Notes: generated by a model from the sequence alone, not told the origin. DNA of 64,000 bases from Isoetes taiwanensis (GCA_021234155.1 JAJEKV010000060.1:3642451-3706450); one strand, 5' to 3'; positions 1 through 11,598 are shown, counted from the first letter of the stretch. Made by a program: numbers and translations.

Positions 1-941
1 AATGGCACCCTTTGGAGTCCCGCTTGTGCATAACGTTGTGAATCATCATATATATACCAGTGTATGGGATTCCCCGTCTCCCTTGTTGGGAGCAAACGAT
101 GATACGTACGGCCCATGATAGTCACAGATGAGGGGAAGTCCAAATTGACAAACTCTCCATCCACTCCAAGCACACTAAAGCAAAAGAGCTTATTTATCCT
201 TCTACATACCCTATTGAATTCTGTGGCGTCGTATAAGTTAACCAATGCAGTCGGCAAGGGAGGTAATCGTGGTAGTAACCACCTACCCTTATTACAACAA
301 AACCCATTTTGTTCAACGTTTAGCAATGGAATATGGCAATACGTGCATTGCTTGTTCCATGTGCACATCGAAAATGCTCGATTAATTGTTGTTCTCATGT
401 GTCGTGCACGAGTGTGCCAGTGCTCATGCGCACTCACCATTGAGTCGTCACCCACAGTGCTTGCTTGCATATTGACGTAGCTAGAGGACGTACTTGCAGC
501 GCTTACATTTGCGTGACGTTCTCTCTCTAGCAGGCGTATACGATCTCTCTCCTCAGAAGATAGGTCTGCATAACGTTCCCTCCGCACATGGCGCACTTCC
601 TCCCGACCTTCATCACCTAATCTTGCGTACCATCTTGCTCTATACCCAAGTTGCTCACCCACAACTGCCGGTGACCCGTCAAGTAACTCACCCCCACCAA
701 TCGACGACACACCTGGAGTTGGAGCATTTTCACCTGCTACAACTCCATCTATTCCAACAATATGTGTGTTTATCGTCCTATCCCTATCATCTACCACTGG
801 TACAACACGGCGTGTATCTCCTATAGATTGAAGTAGGCGCTGTCTAGTACGCTCTCTCGCCAATGCTCTCAAATTTACATAACGCCTCGACCCTCTCGTA
901 CCTATTTGACTTTCGACTGGGTTCGATGCGTTACCATCCAT
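1..941 (-). CDS. Helitron Rep/helicase protein, N-terminal part (runs off left edge)
   Basis: An open minus-strand frame starts at ATG 941 and stays open for 313 codons to the window edge. Residues about 100-145 are very Arg/Glu-rich (RERYADLSSEERDRIR), as in the leader of plant Helitron proteins. Residues about 199-216 hold a CX2CX12CC zinc-binding pattern (CTYC...FCC), followed by KGRWLLPRLPPLP, a large hydrophobic stretch and then YHRLLP and WYIYDD. That order is the hallmark of the Helitron-like N-terminal domain, which in complete proteins precedes the HUH Rep nuclease and a PIF1-type helicase for rolling-circle transposition; both would lie left of base 1. No stop or frameshift is seen. 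The start is the first ATG of the frame. What I infer is the family, from motif order alone; the element's ends are not in view. Confidence 0.8.
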   Translation of the reverse strand, partial: MDGNASNPVESQIGTRGSRRYVNLRALARERTRQRLLQSIGDTRRVVPVVDDRDRTINTHIVGIDGVVAGENAPTPGVSSIGGGELLDGSPAVVGEQLGYRARWYARLGDEGREEVRHVRRERYADLSSEERDRIRLLERERHANVSAASTSSSYVNMQASTVGDDSMVSAHEHWHTRARHMRTTINRAFSMCTWNKQCTYCHIPLLNVEQNGFCCNKGRWLLPRLPPLPTALVNLYDATEFNRVCRRINKLFCFSVLGVDGEFVNLDFPSSVTIMGRTYHRLLPTRETGNPIHWYIYDDSQRYAQAGLQRVP

Positions 942-1114
942 ACTCCTTGATCCACTAAATTTAACACACAAACTAAATGCATAAGTCACCGGAGAAGAAT
1001 AACTCACATGTTACATGTCTTCCAAAGCGCCTCTCACATGTTGAAGAAGCATTGAGATTAATTATCTGTGTTTGTAATAGAAGAAACGACAACATTAGCA
1101 CCAACTATCATATA

Positions 1115-1380
1115 TCCACATCGATGGCATGACCTTTTTAATGTCATCATAACTTATCCCACACATATAGCTTATGACGAATTTAGTGTAACGAGGTTAT
1201 ATATTCTTAAGACATTAGCATAGCTCATTATGCACTCACATTTCCACATCAATGGCATGACCTTTTTAATGTCATCATAACTCATCCCACACATATAGTT
1301 TATGACGAATTTAGTGTAACGAGGTTATATATTCTTAAGACATATAGTTTATGACGAATTTAATGTAACGGGATTATATA
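1115..1380. repeat. Tandem repeat, about 2.4 units
   Basis: Two near-identical units (1115-1214 and 1244-1343) start with CCACATCRATGGCATGACC and end with TTCTTAAGACAT. A third partial unit covers 1341-1380. The rest of 942-1515, between the Helitron ATG and the next ORF, shows nothing I recognise. The repeat lies just upstream of the Helitron coding start on the minus strand, so it could be part of its leader or promoter; this is inference. Confidence 0.7.
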
Positions 1381-1515
1381 GATAGCATGTCTCCCAAAAA
1401 AAATATAAGCATTTGTATAACATGTCATCTCAGTCGGTCCATAGCGAGAGCATAATTATCTATATAAATACAAAAAGTAGATGTCCCTATATAGTCGTTG
1501 GGAGGGGTGAACCAT

Positions 1516-1926
1516 CTATAGCTCTCCTCCCAGTATTGCATCCATGATAGCATCTTTAGCCTCGATAACTTGTAATAGCCGATGAAGACGGGTTAACTGA
1601 GCGACGAGTCTCTTAATACTAATTGAGAGCGTTGTATGATCCTTAGACATTTTATCCAACTCATCAGAGAGCCTATCCAATTGCAATTGCATCTTCCTTG
1701 TCATTGTAATAGGAGCGCATCTTCTGTAGGATGATATATGTAAAGCAATCTGGTTTCGCTTGTACTTCCGAATGTTACCCTTTTTGGCAACAATCAACCC
1801 AGAGCCCTTACGACATTTTTGCTCGTTGTTCAAATGCACATCCGTACCATGAATGACCGAGGATTCACCGACAACGTTGTCTACTTTGGCAATGGCCTCA
1901 CTTGTCTCCTCACCCAATTTCGCCAT
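1516..1926 (-). CDS. Hypothetical protein, 136 aa, possible coiled coil
   Basis: I do not recognise this ORF. It starts at ATG 1926. A basic middle (about residues 38-62, rich in Lys/Arg) is followed by a heptad-like stretch around residues 77-125 (LQLDRLSDELDKMSKD, then LVAQLTRLHRLLQVIEAKD), which suggests a helical coiled-coil tail. It lies in the same orientation as the Helitron ORF, 575 bases upstream of it, so it may be an accessory ORF of that element, a captured host piece or an exon of a longer transcript. It may also be chance. Confidence 0.3.
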   Translation of the reverse strand: MAKLGEETSEAIAKVDNVVGESSVIHGTDVHLNNEQKCRKGSGLIVAKKGNIRKYKRNQIALHISSYRRCAPITMTRKMQLQLDRLSDELDKMSKDHTTLSISIKRLVAQLTRLHRLLQVIEAKDAIMDAILGGEL

Positions 1927-2194
1927 ATACTACAATGCAAGTGACAAACACCAGATTAAATAGTATCAAACACACATCGTATACTCTGGCAATATCCCCA
2001 CTCCTCTTCCAACCAATTTCAATATTTAATACAATGTAAAATACAAACACCAGATTGAATGGTTAAAAAAACACATATAGCGAGCTCCATTGACATCCCA
2101 GCAGTATTTATATGGTAATCTTATAATTTGATAGTATTAAAGCAAACAAAGGTACAATCGGTTATTTAAACTTGATCAATGACTAAATAGAGTT

Positions 2195-2647
2195 TCAGGT
2201 GTCACTAAATATCCCCACTTCAATTCTACCATCCACCATTTCAGTCTCCACCCTGAAGATTCCTGCAGGGCCAAGAGAGCCACAACCCATATACTTATCA
2301 AGGTAGTAGAGTATCACGCCTGATGGATAGTTTGTCTCCATTATTTCTAGTTTATTGAGAAGAGACTTAGGGAGAAAACGCTCGACAGCTAAGGTGTCGA
2401 AAAGAACCTCCGAGGATCCTTGGATCCAACCACATTCAACGTGGTATAATTCATCCCCATGCCCTTTAGGCATAGTTGCTATATATAGGAATCGTTTTAT
2501 ATTAGATGTCCCCATGACAATGGACTCCGGCAATGGGATGCCCATCTGAAATGAGGGGACGCCGTCAATCCAAAAAGTATCGTCTATACAATAAATCAAG
2601 AGAATAAAGAACACCATAGACCAACAATTGGCATAACAAAAGTTCAC
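2195..2647 (-). CDS. Hypothetical ORF, 150 aa, possible exon
   Basis: I do not recognise the product. The first 25 residues are hydrophobic (VFFILLIYC), but a splice acceptor-like TAG sits just before the DDTFWIDG segment, so the hydrophobic start may be intron read-through and the real exon may begin near residue 22. The remaining ~128 residues are balanced in composition and look like a real domain (motifs GHGDELYHVECGW, PSGVILYYLDKY, GPAGIFRVE). A good TATA box lies about 190 bases upstream on the same strand, supporting transcription from near base 2810 leftwards. Function unknown. Confidence 0.35.
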   Translation of the reverse strand: MNFCYANCWSMVFFILLIYCIDDTFWIDGVPSFQMGIPLPESIVMGTSNIKRFLYIATMPKGHGDELYHVECGWIQGSSEVLFDTLAVERFLPKSLLNKLEIMETNYPSGVILYYLDKYMGCGSLGPAGIFRVETEMVDGRIEVGIFSDT

Positions 2648-2833
2648 TCAATAAAACATATGTGGTGAAACGAAAACATAGGAGTGCATTGCATGACTTA
2701 CATAAAACATAAGAAGAGCAAGGATAATGCTGGGATGGATACCTTAGGAATGGAAGGGTTGCGGAAGAGCTGAGCGCCAAAAGAGTTGCTCGAATGAGTT
2801 GCTCGAATGGTGCTTGAAGCACAAAGGCACTCC

Positions 2834-2841
2834 TATTTATA
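2834..2841 (-). promoter_or_regulatory. TATA box (TATAAATA)
   Basis: The minus strand reads TATAAATAGGAGTGCC, a textbook plant TATA box. A start site about 30 bases downstream would fall near 2805, ahead of the minus-strand ORFs at 2647 and 1926 and of the Helitron frame. No equally good box is seen nearer to those ORFs. Confidence 0.5.
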
Positions 2842-2876
2842 CGTGCATGGGGTGGGCACGTTTTCAAATTAGCCAT

Positions 2877-4160
2877 GCACGTTTGATATACCCTTGATTC
2901 TAAATCTTAAGAGAAATTTGAAATCTAAATCTTGGATACGATAGCCTATGGGGCAATATAGAAAGATCTAGGTTTAATAAAGAAGACAACCATTAGTGCT
3001 CCATCGGATTGCATCAGAAAAATGTTAGCTTCATAAATGCCGTTCCCATACAGTTCAGCTGACCACAATTCCTCCGTGTTTGACGGGCAAGGGGCCGTGA
3101 TGGCATAGCCATGACCATTCCTTGGCAATCAGACCTAGATTAAGAAATCCGAGGAGGAGCAGGATGAATGTCTTCCCTGCTACCCTGCTAGATGAAGATC
3201 CAACGCCATAGCTGCTTTCAGACAATCGGCCGGGCTGATGAATTGGGTGCCCTTGTTAGCCATCATAAGGTAAATCGTTCCTATTGAAGCTGGAATCTCT
3301 GGGGTCATATCTTGGGAAGATTGCAGGGATTGCTCAGATTTGAAGGTACGGTATGCATTATAATAACAGATATGTTAGTTTCCTACTGTTCAGAACTTTC
3401 AGCTAACTTGTTCAGAACCTTCAAATTTTTCTGAACCGTGGCTTGGCAGTTGCAATGACCTGGGTCTTCTAATGAATGCATGCTCTCATATTGTGGGCAT
3501 AGATGTTACCGTCTTGCATAAAATGAAGGTTGTCCATTGCAAGGTTAGAGTATGGACAAAAAAGATGAACAACCCATAAACATATACACAAATGGTAGAC
3601 TCGATTCTAGTCTTTTGGCACAAACATGTACCGAGAGGAGACCTTAAGTAGAAGTTTTAAGGCATCCCCTGCATTGTGTCATATGCCAACGTATTCTGTT
3701 CTTTTACTTGGCCACATTTTCTCCACCCTTCTTTCATCAGCTCGTGAACCAAAAGACAGGGCAGAATCATACATAGAAATATCAAGATTAGAACCAAATG
3801 ACTGAGACATATTCAAAATTTTGAGAGCACTGCTTACTTATTTTCCCAACTTTAAGAGTTCTATCTATAACCGTATGCAGTAAAGCTGGCCAAAAATTAT
3901 CTTCTGCGAAAGCATGTGAATAAAAAAACTGGAGGAAAGATTCCATTTACCTAACCTAGAAAGCCCCTCCAAAACGAACTCACAGAGGTCTACCATAATT
4001 TGCTTGCCCTCTCTAAGATTCTTGTTAAGGGCCACAGCCAAATTTGTGTATGTAAAAGCATCGGACTCACAGTTATAAATCTTCATTTTCTCCACTGTTA
4101 CCTTCATTTTCCAAGTAATGAATTGCAGTGCCAGGAAACTAGGCTCACAACTTGTCATAA
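2877..4160. other. No recognised feature
   Basis: AT-rich sequence with only short, composition-driven open frames. A 97-codon minus-strand frame at 3865-4158 shows no motif I know. I see no RNA gene or terminal repeat. Confidence 0.4.
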
Positions 4161-4194
4161 ACTCACGTTCCCAAGGTAGAAATGATGCCTGCTT

Positions 4195-4780
4195 TTCGAG
4201 TGCCCATCCGGCTGTAAATCCTTCTCTTTCTTAAGCTTAATATTTTTCTCATCAATGTTGTTTGATGGAGGTATAACAGTTCTGATAGTTTTCTGAGTAC
4301 AGTAATTTCTGTATTACCAACTACAGAAACACAAGCTGATTCTTCTGACAGCCAAAAACCATGAAGTTCAGGGGAACTTTTGGACGGCCAGGACATGCCA
4401 CCCATGCATATATTGACCATCAATGATGAAGTATTGCTTCTTCAATAGGTCCACTTTTATACAATATTGGTTATTCTACATTTGCTATACCTGTATCCTA
4501 TGTAATTAGCCAAGTATATGCAAGCTTCCATCCCACAATATTTGTGTCAGCCCTACAAACAGAATTCGCCATCCGGAAAAATTAGCCTTGAGTAATGGTG
4601 TCTGCCGTTTCCATAAAACCTTTGCATATCTGGCTTTAAATCCTTCCCTTTTCTGTCACCAATATTGCTTAATGGAAATACGGCAGTTCTGATAGGCTTC
4701 TCAGTACAGTGGTTTCTGTATTACCAGCTGCAGAACCACAAACCTATTCTCTTCTCAACTGAATAACATGAAGTTCAGTT
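4195..4780 (-). repeat. Diverged duplicated segment
   Basis: Two segments about 350 bases apart (near 4208-4345 and 4628-4760) share blocks such as TAAATCCTTC, CAGTTCTGATAG and TTTCTGTATTACCA. Read on the minus strand, both can encode the short phrase GNTE-x-TVLR-x-LSEL, then diverge and stop. This looks like duplicated, decayed coding or repeat sequence; I cannot name the parent. Confidence 0.4.
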
Positions 4781-6238
4781 TGAAAGCACAATCTCTTTAA
4801 GCTATATCTGCATGTTGGCAACATACCTTCGCTGTAAGTAAGGTTCTAATAGATTGCAGCATTGTTTCTTTGACCCTTTCTCTGCAATTTCCAACTGCTC
4901 CATTTCTTAGCAGCTGGGAACATGCTATGCAAAGTATGCAGCATGGAATTTACATTGATTTTTTTTCTTGCATTATACATATAATTTAGAGGATTTGTTC
5001 AAAACCATCAACCATCCTGGTTCAATGCCTTTTGAGTTTGTAAAGTCCATTATAACGTTATATTTCCTTGCAATAACTGCTAGCAGATGCTTGGCACAAT
5101 GCTATAGATTTCTTTAGGGATAATGTATAACGTGCAAGCTAGATTGAGATTATTCGGAATAAAAGAACATGGCCATGAACATGCAATCATTAGGCAACAT
5201 CCAATCTGGAAGAGCAAGAGGAACCATCGAATGTCTTCATCTATCGCAAACAATGATATATGCTCTTCTGTTGATGCATTATTTCCCTCACTTTCAAAGA
5301 ATTAATTATGTTGCAACAAATAGATCAACTCCTTTATAGAGGTACTTTGAGAAGCAATGACTACATCTAAGTCAAGCTCTAGGTACACCAACATCATATG
5401 CATCATCAATGTAATAGCATACTTCCCCTACCCAAGATTACAGCCCCGATACACAACCCAGTGTTACGTTCTCCATATTATCTTATCCCCTTCTACAGAA
5501 AGCTCCAGACCTGCACAAGTACTTTCCAAATCCTACTTCACTATGTATTACATAACTCCGAACAGAGTTCTTAAGAGGAAGGCAGGACCTACTGAAGCAC
5601 TAAGGCTTCCTTGCTCAGCAAGCCACAACTCCATTTGTAGAAAGTCTCTACCATCCCTTCACCACATTTTCATTCCGACTTCTACATGCATGCCTCTACT
5701 CCACCTTCACGGCGAAAGACTATGCAAGAAGGCCTAATAGTTGGAACTAAAGCTCTGGGATAAAGCATAACATGGTATCCCCGTGCCTTTCTCTAAGAGC
5801 AAAGGACTACATTTGTGTATCACTGCATCTTGCAGCCATGTATCTATGCTTATATTGAGTAATTTGTTGTCTTAATTGGCAGGTATAACATCAAGAAAAC
5901 AGGAAAACACAGTCAAGAGTTGCATTTTTCAAAGTTTTCTTTACAACCGTGGAGAATGTACATCAAATAGCTGCATAGCAAGTAGCTGCATTTTAGTTAC
6001 ATGGGCATGTCGGTAGAGACTCATTGCAGTCTCATGCTGCCATCCTATCACTGTGATTGCCATATTTAAGAGTAATAACAAAAAACCAATGTACAAAAAC
6101 ATCTGTTACTGCTGCAAAACACCCACTGTTACAGAAAACCATGATCAAGAAGCTCAAATAGCCGCCACCTGCACAACAAAGCCAATGTTTAGTGGGCTGC
6201 AAGTAGATGTTCCAATTAAGGTATGTAATTGCAAACCT
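4781..6238. other. No recognised feature
   Basis: Short plus-strand open frames (for example 5357-5737) have no recognisable domain and low-complexity composition. The right end probably includes the 3' untranslated region of the minus-strand gene starting at 6721. Confidence 0.35.
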
Positions 6239-6721
6239 TCACTGTTCCATAAACCACAAGGAGCTTTCATCAATCGAGTTCTTTAGGCAGGGCTTACACC
6301 GTCCGAATTCATCTACCTCCCCATCAGCAACAAAACAAAGGCAGCTCTTGCAAAGGATCGTATTATCAAACCCAAATATGCATGGCAGAACAGCAAGCTC
6401 AGGATCCTCTTCCACCAGAATGTTGGTCAGTTGAAACGGTGGTTCAACTTCAGTATTTTCTTGTAGATCTCCGGGTAAGTCAAGAAAGCAGTCTAATTCA
6501 AAGAAATCGTCATTTTCAGGCAAAGCAAACTGGAGCTGAGGCAAATCCAAGCCATCACACGACCCTTCCATTGCATTAGAAACGAATCCCTGTTCACCAT
6601 CGTCCAAAATCCAACTGTCGACCATCACTAGTATGTCGATCCTGATCCTCTTAGGCAATGGAAGATGATCTTCCAGAGAACCAGAGATGGTCTCATGGAA
6701 TTTTCTCTTCCTTGAATCCAT
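6239..6721 (-). CDS. Small acidic protein with C-terminal CxxC pair, unknown function
   Basis: I do not recognise this family. The frame is open from 6778, but I place the start at the second ATG (6721, MDSRKRKFHE), giving 160 codons, because TATAAAA lies at 6757-6751 and the first ATG would sit upstream of it. The N-terminus is basic (SRKRKFHE) with a second basic patch (PLPKRIRID), which could act as nuclear signals. The middle is strongly acidic (NDDFFELDCFLDLPGD, then NTEVEPPF). Near the end is CKSC, 12 residues, then CKPC, a pattern able to bind one zinc ion. Acidic region plus small zinc ribbon suggests a nuclear regulator, but that is inference. Single exon, no close neighbours. Confidence 0.5.
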   Translation of the reverse strand: MDSRKRKFHETISGSLEDHLPLPKRIRIDILVMVDSWILDDGEQGFVSNAMEGSCDGLDLPQLQFALPENDDFFELDCFLDLPGDLQENTEVEPPFQLTNILVEEDPELAVLPCIFGFDNTILCKSCLCFVADGEVDEFGRCKPCLKNSIDESSLWFMEQ

Positions 6722-6750
6722 AGCACACAAAGAGCCCAGCCGTTGCTGGG

Positions 6751-6757
6751 TTTTATA
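6751..6757 (-). promoter_or_regulatory. TATA box (TATAAAA)
   Basis: It lies 30 bases upstream of the ATG at 6721 on the same strand. If used, it gives an extremely short 5' leader. Alternative AT-rich boxes lie further upstream near 6800-6815. Confidence 0.35.
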
Positions 6758-6778
6758 GAGACGCTGCCCATCATTCAA

Positions 6779-8600
6779 TCACCTTGCAATTAAGCCATAT
6801 ATTCCTATATATTCCTCTAAGATTTGTACGGGGCTCCAATCGCATCCAATTACATCCACTATATCCACTGTGACATCCGACCAGATGAGCCGCCTACCAT
6901 TCCTGTGTCACAGTCATTTACAGTCATTTATAGTTATTAAAGATGGAGCAATCATTTAGACCATCGAGGCATAAAATGCAATCATTTATTTAGCCCCCAT
7001 CCTAAACCCTTTTAGCCCCATCCTCCCTTCATCCACGTGTCGCCATTTTAAGAAGTGAGCCACGTGTCACCCCCAAACTTTTTCCTGGAGAAAAAATATT
7101 AGAATCAAACAAAAAAGGGTACTGCTTTATATATGTTAAGAAAAGCCATTTTGCCATGACAACATTTTAGTTTAATAATTTGACAAGTTGCAATGATTTG
7201 CAGTATGAACAATTTATGGTTGTGATTCTATTATATGTTTTTTATCCATATTGTTTAGTTGCGCCCAAGCTTGATGCAGGATGAGTCCTTGAATGACATA
7301 ATATAATTGGTAGAGTCTGTCGGTCTGTATCGGGGCATAAGACTTTCCAGTATCGAAAAAAAAAGAAAAAAAATTGAATTTTTTGTTTTGGTGTGTTATG
7401 GGATTTGTATTTTATTTAATGGTTTATATGTTATTCATGTACTTCCCAATGATTTTTTAATTCTTTTTTTTTTCTAAACTAAAAAAACAATACCCCCCAT
7501 AATAACCCAATATTTAAGGATATTTTTCAACATTGAATTTTTTGACGTTAAGGATATGTTTTGACTTTGCCTTCACGTAGTAATATCCAAATCCAACATC
7601 ATAAATAGCATAGATGGCACATCATGTAGCAGGAGTGATAATGCAAATGGGATATTGCTTGGCTTTCTTGGGTTTTAATTCCATAAACATGTCAATGCTA
7701 GCATGCTTATCCAACCTTTTAATATCTTTGGATGAAGTATATGAAGCTTTTCAAGGATTATTACTGAATTCAAAAATTTCACATTTACGTGACATTACTA
7801 ACTGAATAAGAAGTAGTAAGCAAGGAAGTCCAAGATGTTGTACGAGGTAAAGGCAACTATTTTTCAACCTCTGCTACATCTGCATGTCTAGCTCGTTCAA
7901 GAATGTCAGTTGTGTAGTTGTGATATTCCAAAGTTCTTGTAATTTGATACTTTGGAATCATAAAGACAAGTGGTGGGCTTCATTAACCATGCCAGAATGA
8001 TGACAAGCTTAAATTATAGATATTACAAGGCATAACATCTTTAGCATCATAGAAGACAAAGCTTGAAATCTTGTCCACAAACATGTTAAGTATATATGCC
8101 AATGCGGGATTTCCAAGTGAGCCGAAGTTGCTATAATTATGTAGATGCCCTTGGGAGCTAGAACATGACAAAAATTAAAAATGTCAAATCTTACGAACCT
8201 TTCTAGACTATACAAGTGATTTTCATGCATGATATAATTAGTTTTGTAGAGTCTGATATAATCCAAAGAAGATAATTCAATATGCAAAGGCTAATATAAT
8301 CTTACAAAGGGAGCAACCATCATCAACCACAACATCATACAAATGCCGATAACTCTGGAAACATGCATATTTCCCTTCCTATTTCCTGAAGGAGTTGGAA
8401 TGCATCGACGCCACACCGACTTCAACGTCTATCTAACCCCCACAATTAACATTAAAAGAAAAATGGATTACATAATAAATCCAACAAAAGTTCAAAATTA
8501 GAATCACTATTGTAGTGCCACTGGACGTTAAAATATCCTTCCTGTATATCATGGTGTCCAAAAGCAAGCTAATAAACCCAAAATCTATTCTCACCATTTA
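6779..8600. other. No recognised feature
   Basis: AT-rich intergenic DNA with homopolymer runs around 7350-7480. No coding signal that I can support. Confidence 0.4.
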
Positions 8601-8716
8601 ACTCCAACAGACGAACAATGCAAACCCAAAAAACGTGAAGACCTAACCCGACTATGTAACTCCAACAGAGGAACAATGCAAACCCAAAAAACATGAAGAC
8701 CTAATCCGACTATGTA
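8601..8716. repeat. Tandem duplication, 2 x 58 bp
   Basis: Two adjacent 58-base units (8601-8658, 8659-8716) start ACTCCAACAGA and end ACTATGTA, with a few differences. A simple local duplication. Confidence 0.8.
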
Positions 8717-10199
8717 CCCACCCCTTCCCCAAGCCTGCCTTATGCATTCCTGCTAGTTATTTGATGTTTTCGTATATGTTGGGGTAACTTTATATGTAGG
8801 GGTTCAAATTTGGTTTTAAAAATTCATATATTAAGGCTGTTTTTTGCTACCCTATGAATGATGCAGATGGCATGCCCCTTTTATATTTAAGTGTATCCCT
8901 CAAGAAGAAACTAAGCATGCATCAAACTTAAAGTTTGGATTAAATAGATATAGATCTATTACATCCTTAATCCTGGACGCAAGGATCAAATGTCCCAGTT
9001 TCCAATGGTTTGCAAATCATATAGCCTGGGAAGTTCCTATAATTGGGTTTTTCTGGCAAAGGACCATTGGGTATTTGTGTGTTTTTTTAGGTCAAAATTA
9101 TGTGTTTGATATTTTTTTGGATGGGCAAGGGATTTTCTCGGGGCATGCGAGGCGCAGGCTTGTGCCTACCATGTCAAGCAGGCCTAGATTGTTTGTTGGG
9201 AACTTCTATTCCGGTAGGTGCTTCTAAATCATATAAATATTTGGTCTAGTGTCAGTGGTGTTTTATGTTTGTTTTGGCGCTGGAGTCCGCCCAAGCCTGT
9301 GCCTCCGGCCTACTCTTGTCTTGTCTATTCTGTATTTTTGTGAAGATACCGGTACCTCTACTTGCAGTTGCAGCGATTTGACTTGTAGTGGAAGTTCTGC
9401 AGTGGGCTTAGGAGATTTGGTTATGTCTAGATATATTCTTTGTCTTTATAGTTTTTGTTTGCAAATGGGTTTCCAGAGGAAAAAAGTCCTGAATTAGTGG
9501 AAATTGCAAGGATTGATAACCCTGTTCCTTCCATACTAGTCCCTGGTTTAGCGTGCCCCTCTTTGATCCTATTGAAGCCCCGAATCTTCTTAATGAAAGC
9601 CCCACATTTCCTGTCCATGTGACTCTAGAATCCAATGTGCAGATCTTGGAGATTGAAGAGCTTTTGAATGTGGATGGTCTTTGTAGCAGGCTATCTGCCT
9701 TTGTTGGTCAGCTTTATGATACCATGGGAAATATAAATTGATGTGTAGATCTGCGGCTCACCTGCGTGGATGTGGGTGGGAGGCATCCAACTGCCAGTCA
9801 GGTGATAATCACGATAGCATCTCTTAGTAGAGCTAGGACTGTCATGCAGAGGAACATGAGAAGATATGATATGCTTTGGCGCTCTCGTGGACATCTGGAC
9901 TGAACTGCTCGCTTTGGTTGATCTGTTGATAATGTGTTTTGATTTATGTTTTTCGTTTGCTGGTTTTTTAGTTGGAACTTGTGGTAGCGAGGTGATGGCA
10001 CCACCACAATATAATTATGTTTTGGATGTGTGATGGCAAGGTGATGACGCCACCAAACTTGTGGTTGATGTGTTGTATTCTGTATCATGAAGAACTCTTA
10101 TGTTTTTATGACACCGTTAGTGTAAGATTAATGACCTACAAGAGAAGTAGGGTTTGTGTTTTTGCTGGGTATATGTAGGTGGCATTGGATCACGATGAA
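8717..10199. other. No recognised feature
   Basis: Short overlapping frames on both strands between 9250 and 10090 show no known motif. The segment may be a decayed transposon, but I see no ends or domains. Confidence 0.35.
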
Positions 10200-10207
10200 A
10201 TCAAACT

Positions 10208-10290
10208 TTAGAGCATCGAGCTAAGACGCCAGGTATGTAAAAACTTACTGGCAACACTTGGGTTCAATTCCCAAGAAGCTTATTCAACTC
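10208..10290 (+). repeat. tRNA-like segment, possible SINE head
   Basis: GAGCATCGAGCTAAGACGCC followed about 40 bases later by GGGTTCAATTCCC resembles a degenerate pol III box A and a good box B with a short T-stem (CTTGGG/CCCAAG). It would not fold as a normal tRNA, so a tRNA-derived SINE or tRNA pseudogene is the likelier reading. Confidence 0.3.
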
Positions 10291-11598
10291 CATTCCTTCG
10301 TGTAAAGTAACTGATTGCAATTGATGTTAGATAGCAATTGATGTCTTAGGAACCTGCTAGTATGTTTGTGTTTGCATTTATATTCAGTTTAGAGTGAACT
10401 GTATAAAGAAGGTACATGCAAGTATACTATATGAGCATATCCATCATGTATTCACATGACAATCTTATTTTATGATTGTCTTATTGCGACAAGACATCAT
10501 TTTAAGCTCCACGTCAGACTTAGGACGTGTCTTAAGAAAAACAGTCTCAGAATTGCTTTGAAATAAGACATCTCATAGAATAGGACATGTCTTATATTTT
10601 ATATTTTCACATTACTCTATTTTGTCACAAATAAGTGAGTGGAACGCTATTTTACAGAAGAAAATTCAGTTTTGAAGATCTAAAGATCGTGGATTATCAA
10701 ATCGCTTCTCAAATCGATTATCTCGAAGATTTAACTGCAGTATTTTTGAATCGATTCCATTCAAGGTTATAATCGCAGTATTTTTTGCACTAATTTTTTA
10801 CACTCTATTCTAACTGCTTTATAATTTTTGCAACCTGCAGATCATCCAAACGATTCAAAAAAGACACCTTGTATCAGACATGCATACCTAAATCCAGCAC
10901 TGGAGACCCAAAACTGCGTAGGAGTTGCCCAGACTGAAAAATCCCACAATAGCACAAAAAAAAGCCAAAAAATTCTGGAGTAGACTTGCTTTTGCTTTAT
11001 TACGGACCACACAGAATAAGAATCAGCTTCTTACAAAGAAGATTTTTGCAACAAATTCACTATGAAGAATCTGAAACAAGAAAATTGTGAAGAAATCTGC
11101 GCATTCTTTGAAGTCTTGATTCCCTTTTGAAGCTCTATTTATCTACTGAAGTGACGGCAGAACCAAAACGAAGTCCTAATTTTAAGACTGCGCTTGAAAT
11201 CTAGTTGGCAACGGTTGTGATTCGGCATAAATTGTTGTTTGTTTCCCCAGGAGAAAAAGAGACGCTATAGTTGTATGGGCACTAAATAAGACGTACTATC
11301 TAGGCTCGTGTGATTATTAATTTTTTTTTTGCTTATTTGCTGTGTTGGACCAATGAAACACCTTAAAAAATAAGACACTAATATCGTGTGAAAAGCCCCT
11401 CAATTTAGCTGAACCATTGTGTATTCATAGCACACGTTTGTTTGTTTGGCATATTTTTATATTGTTGGTATCCTGGATTTAGGGTTTCCATGATAGTGGC
11501 TAGGATTTCGTTTCAGGAGGAATATGCCAGTTTGGTGCTGGCTCGAAGGGCCGCGATTTAGCCATAAGGACAATCCTTATACAATATTTAGTAATGGT
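10291..11598. other. No recognised feature
   Basis: AT-rich DNA. Around 10490-10600 several short copies of AAGACATGTCTTA-like palindromic words occur, also seen near 39200-39420, suggesting a shared decayed repeat. No coding region is supported. Confidence 0.3.

Noticed and set aside
115-826. Plus-strand ORFs of 110-121 codons at the left edge
   Set aside because: They are antisense shadows of the Helitron frame, which carries the recognisable zinc motif.
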